DNA of 64,000 nucleotides, taken from the NCBI GenBank assembly GCA_963575745.1, contig CAUYUJ010022508.1, positions 58,642-122,641 on the forward strand, written 5' to 3'. Position numbers and translations under genes: made by a program. The notes under the pieces were generated by a model. The model saw only the letters and a list, made by a program, of their open reading frames with translations, was not told where the DNA came from and searched no databases. Origin of the DNA: Prorocentrum cordatum. Taxonomy: Eukaryota; Sar; Dinophyceae; Prorocentrales; Prorocentraceae. Shown here piece by piece: positions 11,535 to 20,618 of this stretch. Positions within the stretch are counted from its first letter, which is position 1; every line of letters starts with the position of its first letter.

Positions 11535-12340
11535 AGCGCGCAACTACCATCGGGGCAGTACCTTGTAGCACTACCACGAGGGTCGGTACCGTGGCAGTAC
11601 CCTGGAAGGTCGGTACCTTGGAAGTACCATTGGGGCGATACCATGGCGATACCGTGGCGGTACCGTGGCAGTACCCTGGAAGGTCGGTGCCTTGGAAGTA
11701 CCCTTGGGGCGATACCGTGGCGATACCGTGGCAGTGCCGTGAGGTTCGGCACCGTGGCAGCTCCGCAAGGCTCGGTACCTTCGAAGGTTGGTACCGTGGC
11801 AGCACCTTGACAGCACCATGGAAGCGGTTGACCTTGGAAGTACCATAAGACCGATCAAATGGGTGGCTGGTACCGTGGGGGTAGTACCTTGGCAGTACTC
11901 GGTGCCATGGCTGTCTCGTGGCAGTACCACGAGGGAGCGTACCGTGGCGGTACCGTGGTAGTATCGTTGCAGTGTGGCAGTATCAGGAGGACGGTGCCGT
12001 GGGAAGTAGTACCGTGGCGGTACCGTGGCAGTACCTTGGAAGCGGCACTTTGACGGGGGCGATACCATGGCGGTAACGCGGCAGTACCATGAGGGGCGGT
12101 ACCCTCGCGGTAGTGTGGCAGTACCGTGGCGGTTCGTTACCGTGGGCTGGGTACTGTGGTGTTGTGGTTCCGTGGTTCTGTTGTGCCGTAGGCCGCGCTG
12201 CCGCGGTTTATGGTACCGTGAGGCCGTAGTGCTTTGGTAGACCAAGGTGCACTGCAAATGTGGTAGACTACGATACCGTGAGGTTTGGTATCGTGGGCTC
12301 GGTAGTGTGGTACTGCTGTAGTCTATGGCGCCGGTGTCCT
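11535..12340. repeat. Degenerate GGTACC-rich minisatellite
   Basis: About 800 bp built from variants of 'GGTACCGTGGCAGTACC' and 'CTTGGAAGGTCGGTACC'. The GGTACC cores are self-complementary, so the array can form many small hairpins. Long open frames on both strands (for example minus 11571-12602) come from the periodicity and are not genes. Confidence 0.8.
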
Positions 12341-12394
12341 GGTAGTCTGGCAGGACTGTGCAACTATGGAGTCTGACAGGGTCCTGGCGTTCAA

Positions 12395-12606
12395 GGTGGC
12401 CCACCACAGAGACGCCACACAGACACCACAGACACCACGCAGACACCGCATGCACCACGGACACCCAGACACCACAGACACCACAGAAACCACACAGACA
12501 CACCACAGAAACCGAACAGACACCCCAGACACCACAGACACCACACAGACAGCACAGACACCACAGACTCAACATAGACACCACAGACACCACAGACACC
12601 ATGATA
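12395..12606. repeat. CACAGACAC minisatellite, first block
   Basis: Tandem variants of CACAGACACCA. With the palindromes that follow, it forms one of two consecutive copies of a ~300-bp unit. Confidence 0.8.
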
Positions 12607-12655
12607 CCTTAACGCAGCGTTAAGGTTAACGCGGCGTTAAGCCCGTGAGCTTTGT
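12607..12655. repeat. Double palindrome, copy 1
   Basis: Two neighbouring short palindromes, TTAACGC-A-GCGTTAA and TTAACGC-G-GCGTTAA, are followed by 'GCCCGTGAG'. Both stems are perfect. Confidence 0.75.
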
Positions 12656-12679
12656 GACCCTTGTGACTCTTGGGCGCTC

Positions 12680-12927
12680 TCAGGCACCACAGGCACCACA
12701 GACACCACAGACACTACACAGACACCACATAGACACCACACAGACACCGCAGAGACCACACAGACACCGCAGACACTACAGACACCCAGACACCACAGAC
12801 ACCACAGAAACCACACAGACACAGCACAGAAACCACACAGACACCCTAGACACCACAGACACCACACAGACAGCACAGACACCACACAGACACCACAGAC
12901 ACCCCAGGCACCCCAGACACCATTATA
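12680..12927. repeat. CACAGACAC minisatellite, second block
   Basis: Second copy of the CACAGACAC block, again followed by the palindrome pair. Confidence 0.8.
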
Positions 12928-12968
12928 CCTTAACGCAGCGTTCAGGTTAACGCGCCGTTGAGCCCGTG
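12928..12968. repeat. Double palindrome, copy 2 (decayed)
   Basis: Same pair as at 12607, with substitutions that weaken both stems (GCGTTCAGG, GCGCCGTTGAG). Confidence 0.7.
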
Positions 12969-13035
12969 AGCAACACGCGCTGTAAACCTGTTCGACAAAA
13001 AACACGTGCAGCAAGTGCGCAACTCGCGCAAAAAG

Positions 13036-13210
13036 TGCAAAAAACAAGCTGGCGTGAATCCCTCGGTCTGGGGGCTGCGTTGTTAGCGCAAAGAGTGCAA
13101 CGCAAAACAAGCTGGCGTAAACCCCTCGGTCTGGGGGCTGCGTTGTTAGCGCAAAGAGTGCAACGCAAAACAAGCTGGCGTGAACCCCTCGGTCTGGGGG
13201 CTGCGTTGAT
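13036..13210. repeat. 63-bp tandem repeat, ~2.8 copies
   Basis: Near-identical units start with 'AAAACAAGCTGGCGT' at about 13040, 13103 and 13166. The period is a multiple of three, so several frames stay open (plus 12966-13226; minus 12947-13510). The peptides are internally repeated and match no domain I know. Confidence 0.75.
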
Positions 13211-13229
13211 AGGCTTGGAAGTGTGAAGC

Positions 13230-14345
13230 CACGCAGCCATCAAAGAGAGTGACTCAACAACCAGCTGCCTACTCCTTGTCCGTCCTGGGGGATAGCGCGT
13301 ACGACTTTCAGTGAGGTTCTTCGGCAGAAGGGCTCGTGGAAAGAGGCTATTGCTCTGAAGCGTGTTCCTATTGGAGCAGTTGCAGCTGGAGAAAGGCCTT
13401 GGAGCTATATGTTTCGTCTTCTCTTCGGGAATTCTTGGTGGAAGGACGGTGAGTTTTCCTGGAAGACGTTTCTCGGCAAGATGCCTGACTACCTGAAACA
13501 CTGTGGTCATGAAAAACCGTTTGAGTATTTTGTGTATTCTGGAAAGGGGACGGGTTCCAAAGTTGAGAAGACGTCTTGGGGCGAGATGATGACTCAGGAG
13601 GTTTCTGGAGCGGAGGCGGAAAAGCTTTCTAAACGGCTGGCTATCCTAAATGAAAGGGCGACGGTTTGGGATGTTGTTTCAGACGGGTTTCCTGTTGAGT
13701 TCTCCGGAGATAGCTTGCTTATCATTAATTGGGCTCGTGGCAAGTGGAGGGTGGGTAACAACGTTTACCAGAACAGAGTTGATAAGCTGGTTGATAAGAT
13801 GGCGTGGCTTGAGAATCGTTATCACCTCCGTTCTAATTTCCCTGGTCGAGACTTCTTCAAACATGAATTCAGAGAGAATAACCAGAGGGCGGATGCTCTC
13901 ACCCATCATGCGCGGGAAGGCCACGAGAGGTGCACCTTGAGGCCTGTTACACCCGATTACCTACGGCATTATGAGCTTGTTGCCCTCCGTGGTCGTTTCG
14001 ATGGCGGAGTGGATGCGTCTGGTTGTAGTATTGGTTTCTTTCTCGAGGCTGCTTTTCTTCCTCATCCTCAATATCGTTTTAAACGCCTGAGGCACTCCGC
14101 CCCCTCTGAGTCGCTCCAGCCCGCTGCTTTCGGCGACGGTCTCGTCTGGAGAGATGTTGCGGAGGCCGCCTTTCTCCTGCCTAGAGAATGCAGTCGCCGA
14201 TGCTGAATTGACCGCGCTTGAGCGTCTCATTGGGGCGGCCGAGTGTGTGCTGAGAGCTCGCAGAGAGCTTGAGGCGCCCCCCTGGGCGTCTGGCTCGGGC
14301 AGGCTTCGACGGAGCCTTCAATGCCCGCAAAACCGCAAAAAACCT
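13230..14345 (+). pseudogene. 5'-truncated LINE fragment: RNase H region
   Basis: The frame 13409-14206 aligns by eye with the C-terminal third of the LINE protein at 20619-23393 (shared 'ERATVWDVVSDG', 'RADALTHHAREG', 'LVWRDVAEAAFLLP'). RNase H-like motifs appear as GDS (residue 101), RAD (162) and RFDGG (198). The fourth motif, AELTALERL (14202-14228), lies in another frame, so a frameshift falls near 14190. RT and endonuclease are absent. The 3' end, 'CCGCAAAAAACC', abuts half a hairpin at 14346, exactly as in the longer LINE. In this copy the motif order DS, AD, DG, AE is better preserved than in the long one. Confidence 0.75.
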
Positions 14346-14485
14346 GGTTGACGGTTTACCGCCGGCGCCCAGTTCCGGCGCTCTGGGGGCCAGTTGGCAA
14401 AAACATTCTCGACGGAAGTTTTGCATCATTTTGCTTGTTTAAAATTCGATTTCTCGAAATTTCACCATTCGTTAGAGCTCTAGTA
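14346..14485 (+). repeat. Right half of hairpin plus head of a composite repeat
   Basis: 'GGTTGACGGTTTACCGCC' without its left arm, then a head like those in the 746-8135 array down to 'GAGCTCTAGTACTGGGGG'. The left arm was lost or replaced when the LINE inserted. Confidence 0.65.
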
Positions 14486-15865
14486 CTGGGGGCTGGCGGT
14501 AAGCCGTCAACCTTGGTTACCGCCGGGAACTCGTAGAGCTTCCTCGTGCAATGCGGGCGCGGCAATCTCGCATTGCGCGCGCGAGGGCGCGGTCTCATGA
14601 AGGAGGACGTGGAGGAGAAGAAGTAGTGAAGAGAAAGCATCTCTGGAAGAGAATTATTGGAACAGGAATAGTTTTCTGGTTCCAACTCTGAAAGCTTGAC
14701 AAGTTCGGGCATCTAGATACTTGACTAGCGCGTCTGATGAATTCCTTCCGAGCCAAACTCTGTAGCTCCTCTGCAGCTCGAGTTACCTCGAGAAAGTTGT
14801 CATCATCTTTCTAACATTTTGCAGAGTACGAATAGTTTGTCTGACCCAGCTCTGGTAGCAGACCGAATTCAGGCGTCTAGATGCTTTAAACGAGAGCGCC
14901 AAATGATTCCGTTCCGCCTAATGTGACAAACAGCTATGTAGCGCATCTCCAGCTCTAGTTCAGTGAAGAAAACCATCACCATCTCTCTGTCTGTATATAT
15001 ATATAAGAAAACAGAGTACGAATAGTTTTTCGAACCCAGCTCTGATAGCAGACCGAGTTCAGGCGTCTAAAAACTGGAGACCAGCGCGGCTGATGATTTC
15101 TTTTGATTGCTGTGCCGAGGAGTTCTCTAGCTTGTCTGCAGCTCCAGTTTTGGCCAAGAAAACCATCACCATCTCGAACAAATAGCAGAGTACGAATAGT
15201 TTTTCGGACCCAGCTCTGGTATAATACCGAGTTCAGGCGTCGAGATACTTTGAGCCAGCGCGCCTGATGATTTTCTTCCGATTGCTGTGCCGAACAGCTC
15301 TGTAGCTTATCTGGGGCTCGAGTTAAGTCAAGAAAACCATCACTATCCCTAAACACTAGTAGAGTACGAAGAATTTTTCGGACCCAGCTCTGATAGCAGA
15401 CCGAGTTCAGACGTCTAGATACTTTAGACTAGCATGCCTGAAGAGTCCCTTCCGATTGTTGCGCCGAATAGCTCTATAACTGTTATGCAGCTCGAGTTAA
15501 GTCAAGGCACTCATCACCATCTCCAAAAATAGTAGAGTGCGAATAACTTCGCATACCTAGCTCTGGTAGCAGACCGAGTTCAGACATCTAGATGCTTGAG
15601 ACTTACGCGCCTGGCGATTCTAGATCGATGAGGTGTGCCTATCAGCTCTGTAGCTCTCCTGCAGCTCGGGTTAAGTTGAGAAAACCGACAGCACCTGCCC
15701 AGTTAACGCTTAACGGCCGATCCCGCCTGAGTGCTTTTTAGCAGTAGTAGGCGCCCGATCGACCTCATATTAAGATGGCGAGCGGGAATGCGATCGAATA
15801 TGGGGGGATAAATATTAGAGCTCTACCGAATTGTTGAATCTGAAGAAATTCAGTTTAAATAGGTC
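14486..15865 (-). repeat. Composite repeat, variant B, inverted
   Basis: Read on the minus strand from 15865 this is a complete element: head (15865-15700), about five monomers of ~174 bp (landmark AGAGTACGAA on the plus strand near 15012, 15186, 15361, 15533), a purine/pyrimidine tract, a GC-rich segment and the hairpin at 14488-14527. It matches 25190-26255 in opposite orientation. Minus frame 14976-15356 covers monomers only. Confidence 0.75.
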
Positions 15866-16500
15866 CAAAAATGACCACATCCGTCGATACTTTTCTGCTA
15901 ACTAGCCTCCAGCGCGCCGGTGTTACTCTTCTGGCTTCGCCGCTAACGCTCTTAGGGAAGCTCTACGCGTCATTTTTAAAGGAAATTATGAGAAGCGTGA
16001 GTCTCAAGTATCCAGACGCCCGTACTCGGTCTGCTATCAGAGCTGGGTCGAAAAATAGTATTCGTACTCTGCTAAATTGTGGAGAGATGATGGTAACTTT
16101 CCTGAGAGAACTAGAACTGCAGATGAGCTACAGAGCTTTTCGCCGCATCAATCGGAAGGAAATCAGCAGACGCGCTAGCCTCAGATATCCAGATGCCCGA
16201 ACTCGTTGCGCTTCCATAGTTGGAACCAGAAAACTATTCGTACTCTAATATTTTTTCAGAGATGACGATGCCTTTCTTGATATCCGCCCTCCTTCTCCTC
16301 CTCCTGCTTCTCCTCCTCCTCCTCCTTCTCTTCTTTGCCCTCCTCCATCTCCTTTCTTCTCACTCGTTCTTCTCCTCCAGTCCTCCTCCATGAAGCCGCG
16401 CCTCGCGCGCGCGGAATGCGAGATTGCCGCGCCCGCATTGCACGAGGAGGCTCTACGAGTTCCCAGCAGTAGCCAAGGTTGACGGCTTGCCGCCGGCTCT
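15866..16500 (+). repeat. Composite repeat, variant B, 5'-truncated
   Basis: About two monomers (16000-16250), then a CTC-rich tract (16280-16385), the segment 'GCGGAATGCGAGATTGCCGC' and a hairpin at about 16463-16497 with changed arms. It lies back to back with the inverted copy to its left. Confidence 0.7.
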
Positions 16501-17080
16501 CAGTTGGCCCACCCAGCCCGGACGGACAACGTGGTGACCTGGGGTCGGTTTTTCGAAGATTCTGACAGATAAAACCGTTCTTTTTGGAAGAGTCGATTTT
16601 TATTCCCTGTAATGGATCATGGGTCGTTCGGCGGTGAAAGTCTCGGGATTCTAGCTGCAGCGCAGCTCTCGAAATTCGGAGGAACCACCGGCCGTCAGAA
16701 TACAGTTTTCGAAATGATAACGGTCTCGTGAATTCAAGGAAAGGAGGCAGCGAACCATGCAAATCCTGCATTATCCGCACATGTAGTGGCTTGTGACGCG
16801 TCTGCCAGTGAAATTCTCAGGTCCATAGCTTCAGTTTTGCGATCGAAACATTGACAGAACCGACGTTGTATAAAACTCGAAAGATACATCTTGGGAGTGT
16901 TGAAGCTGAGATTCGAGACCGCATTTTCCAGGTCCTGGCGGTAACCTGGTTGACGGTTTAGCGCCGGTTTCGAGTTCTGGCGCGCTGGGGGGTTATGCAA
17001 AAACATCTCGACGAAAGTTTTGCATAATTTTGTTCGATTTAAATTCGATTTCTCGAAATTCAACCGCTCGGTAGAGCTCA
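16501..17080 (+). repeat. Spacer repeat with hairpin at 16934-16969
   Basis: Related to 390-560 (shared 'TTTTTATTCCCTGTA'). The hairpin 'CTGGCGGTAACCTGGTTGACGG' type is followed by a composite-repeat head. No coding evidence. Confidence 0.55.
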
Positions 17081-17882
17081 ATTTTTTTTCACCATCATCC
17101 ATCTCATTCCCGCTCGCCTTCTTAATATCAGGTCGATCGGGTACCTAGTACTCCCAAAGCACATGTGGGCGGGATCCGCTGTTTAGTGTCATGTTGGTAG
17201 GTGCTGTTGGTTCTCTCAACTTCACTCGATCTCCAGAAGAGCTACTGACCTGGTTCGGCACAGCAATCGAAATACCATCATCATACGCGCTAGTCTAAAG
17301 TATCTAGATGCCCGAACTTGGTCTGCTACCAGAGCTCAGTCCGAAAATCTAGGTGATGGTTTTCTTGACTGGACTGGGGCTGGAGATGCGCTACATAACT
17401 GTTCGTCAAAACAATCGGAAGGAAATGGTTAGAATCGCTAGGCTCAAGTATCTAGATGCCCGAACCCGGCCTGCTTCCGGAGTTCGAACCAAACAACTAT
17501 TCGTACTCTGCTAAATTTTAGAGAGATGATGGTAACTTTCTTGAGAGAACTCGCGCTGCAGATAAGTCACAGAGCTGTTTGGCACAACCATCGGAAGGGA
17601 ATCGTGAGATGCGCTAGTCTCGAGTATCCAGATGCCCGAACTCGTCACGCTTCCAGATTTGGAACCAGCAAACATATCTATTAGTTTTTCAGAGATCACG
17701 ATGCCGTTCTTGATCTTTCCCCTCCTTCTCCCCCTTCTGCTCTGCCCTCTCCTGCTCCTCCTCATTCTCTTTCTCATTTTCCTCCATCTCCTTTCTCTCA
17801 CTCCTTCTTCTCCTCCGCGTCTTCCTTCATTAAACCGCGCTCTCTCGCGCGCGGAATGCGAGATTGCGGCGCCCGCATTGCA
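17081..17882 (+). repeat. Composite repeat, variant B, interrupted by a LINE
   Basis: Head, three to four monomers, CTC-rich tract (17700-17815) and the GC-rich segment end at 'GCCCGCATTGCA' (17882). Other copies continue with 'CGAGGAAGCTCTACGAG' and the hairpin. Here LINE sequence follows instead. Confidence 0.75.
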
Positions 17883-18444
17883 TTCCTGGCTCAAGAGCGA
17901 CGTCGGCTCAAGAGCAACGTCGCTCCAGAGGAGGAGGTCACGATGCGCCACCTTCCCTTTTGCAGTCACTCCTACCTCCCCCTTTCACTTCTTACACCAC
18001 AGGTATATTTCTCTCTTCTGCGTCCCGCTCTGGCTCTTGTGTGAGTCCGACTCCTGCTGTCGTGTGATTGCGATTGGTCGATGGAGGCACGACGTCGTAT
18101 CCCTTTCATCAGGTTTTGACGCGTCACTGTGCCAGACAGAGGCCAGACGAGAAGACTGATCCCATCGACGCTTCTATCGATCCCGCAGAATCTATTGATC
18201 TTGACAACTACCTCGAAAGCAGGGGGACAGAGGGCCCAGCGGTCCAGGCTGCATCCCGCAAGAGAACTCTTCAGGACGATCACGATTGGTGTCAGCGCTG
18301 GGGAGCACATCTCAGTCAACTCCACAAGGTGGCATCACATATGACGACGGCGGTGCCTGATGTAATCATGGGCGACGACCGCAGGGCCAAGAGACGGGCA
18401 CAGGCGACGGCATTGGAGGCGAAACGAGAGGCATGAGAAATCTA

Positions 18445-18995
18445 TGGCCTCGTTCAGTGAAGCTTGCAAGGCGGATGATGTGCCCCGCTACTTCGGCAAG
18501 CTCGGAGATGCCCTGAGCGCCCTGGCTTCCCTCCAGTCCGAGAATATGATTGAGCTCAAGCAGGAAACCGCATAGGTCAAATATGATATTGGTTCGCTCA
18601 GGGCTCACAACGATAAGCAGGACACCAAGCTCGACCGCCTTGAGAAGGAGATCGCCTCCATCAAAGCAGGTGCGTCGGCTTCCACGGCGGCCCCGAGTGC
18701 GGGAGGCGCGTTATCGATTGGAGGAGCAGGAGTCCAGCGGCAATGGAATCCATCATATATCGAGCTACGCGGCTGGGTCACGGATACGGCCAGTGCGATG
18801 TCGCGCTCAGAGACACAGATCACGGACCTCGATTGCCAGCATCTTATTCGAAACTTACTTGGCCTCCTCGGGGAGGAAGATAGAGCCAAAGTGGATGATG
18901 TTGGTGCCTTCCGTATCAACGGAAGTCAGCCCATGTTTTCTTTCTGCCGTATCGAGTTTTGTGCTGGCACGGATGGGGATGTATTATGGAACTGA
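18445..18995 (+). pseudogene. LINE ORF1-like region with coiled coil
   Basis: The frame starting 'MASFSEACKADDVPRYFGK' runs to 18995 with one in-frame TAG near 18574. A heptad-rich stretch ('HNDKQDTKLDRLEKEIASIK') suggests a coiled coil, as in ORF1 proteins of many LINEs, followed by 'YIELRGWVTD'. Coding appears to continue in the frame of 18959-19240 ('MQNILTDMDRHPKKIIINIE'), so a frameshift lies near 18970-18995. The assignment to ORF1 rests on position and coiled coil, not on a named fold. Confidence 0.5.
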
Positions 18996-19442
18996 AGCAC
19001 TTGTGGGATGCGATTATCTTGGATCCTAGTCAACGCACAGATGCTCAAAAGAAGCTCGCAGGATATCGCACCATGCAGAACATCCTCACAGATATGGACC
19101 GTCATCCCAAGAAAATCATCATCAATATCGAGGCTCCAGAGTGGAAGAAGGGTCACATTGCCGCCGTGGGACGTTTCCATGGCGTCTGGAGGCAAACGAT
19201 TCTCAAATCATTTCTGAACACAAATTTTGGCATCACGAGTCAGACAGGATCGGGCAAATCGGCCCATCGAGCTTGCAGTTTGGAAGGGATCAGAAGCACG
19301 CTGGACCATCCACAAGGATGTCTGGGACACGGTCTTGCCTCGTTACGGTATCCAGACCACAGCGGTCGCTTTCCAGTCCAGCTTGGAGTGAGGGCGCCGC
19401 GAGAGCGCGGGCAGAGGCAACGAGCCTTTCGCGGCAGGTTCT

Positions 19443-20215
19443 ATGAATGTTGCGAGAGTTGGTCGCCGTGATGCTAGAGGATTTACCCTATGCAGACAGC
19501 TCCTTCATGAAGGAGTCGCGGCGATTGGCCCCCAGGAGTGCCAGCATTTACTTTTCTCCGATGGGTTCAGACGGCTTGGTTGGCTGGGTTATCGATCCAG
19601 CTGTCTCCGAGCAGGGGTTCTGGTACGGGCACCGTACCAATGCAATATAATTCATACTTGGGTTACCTTAGATAGGATCGCGGGTGTGCTTTTCGGTAAC
19701 GGTGTTTGCTTCTGCAGTGCTTATTTCAAATACAGCTCGTATGATGATTCTCCGACGGATATGGAGACAGTGTGCCGACAGCTGCGGCAAGTGCGCCGTG
19801 AGGCGGTGCAGGGGCTCCCAGGCGCTCGCTTGCTTCTTGTGTGTGACGCCAATGTGGAGCTTACGCCTGGCCTTGTGTCGACCCGGGGGGAGCAGATCAC
19901 GGGGGAGGGGACTTATGATGACACAGCAGAGAGGATATGGGAACGATTCGGAGAGCAGGCGGTGGAGGGAGGAGATGATGGGGGAGCATTTTGAACACTG
20001 CATGAGGGGGGAGGGAATCTGTGCCATCAATACTTTCGCAGCACGGACTCCGACCTACTGGAAGTGGGGGGCCGCCAGCCCTAGCAAAGTGCTAGATTAC
20101 GTTTGCATTCCGACGGCCTGGGGGAGAGGAGAGACCATAGTGAAATGGCTGCGTGGCGGAGTCCACAGCCACTACTCAGATCATGCCTTTCTCAAGTTCG
20201 AGATTCGACCCCAGG
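19443..20215 (+). pseudogene. APE-type endonuclease domain of the LINE, frameshifted
   Basis: The frame from 19443 has the N-terminal pattern of endonuclease/exonuclease/phosphatase proteins: QE at residues 31-32 (AIGPQEC), then LLLVCDANVEL with D135 and N137, the usual D-x-N site. Coding switches frame at about 19945-19985. The second half, in the frame of 19684-20871, has KVLDYVCIP (about 20092) and SDH at 20177-20185, the closing catalytic motif. The fold nicks target DNA to prime reverse transcription. All four motif groups survive, so the frameshift may be the main damage. Confidence 0.7.
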
Positions 20216-20618
20216 TTCGGGCTCCTCGATATCGACCTCGCTCCCAACCCCGCCCTACCTCCACGGCTCGTCGACCCTTCTCTGACCAGCTTCAACAATC
20301 CCAATTCGCCTCTTTCGCGGACATCGGCATTCCCAACGCATCCCCAGCAGACATCGGGTCGTGCTTGTCTGGTCTCGCCGATCCCTATCTTGTGCCGCCA
20401 GCAGTCAGTTCCGCGCCTGTCAAGCCGGCGGTGTTGGCCGATCTCCAGGCCGTGTACCGCAGGCTGAAGTCACGCACCGACATGGACCCCCAAGATAAGA
20501 GAGCCCAAATGAAAGCCATTACACAACAAATCAGACTCACAAGCGACAGTACGACAGGGTCAGACTTACTTGGGAGTTTCAGGGAGGAAGGAAAACACAG
20601 CGGGTTCAGACTACATCG

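Noticed and set aside
11571-12602. 343-codon minus-strand open frame
   Set aside because: Lies on the GGTACC and CACAGACAC arrays; its product is a periodic peptide.
15000-15010. TATATA element near 14995-15005 as a promoter
   Set aside because: Lies inside a monomer of the inverted composite repeat with no gene downstream; dinoflagellate promoters generally lack TATA.
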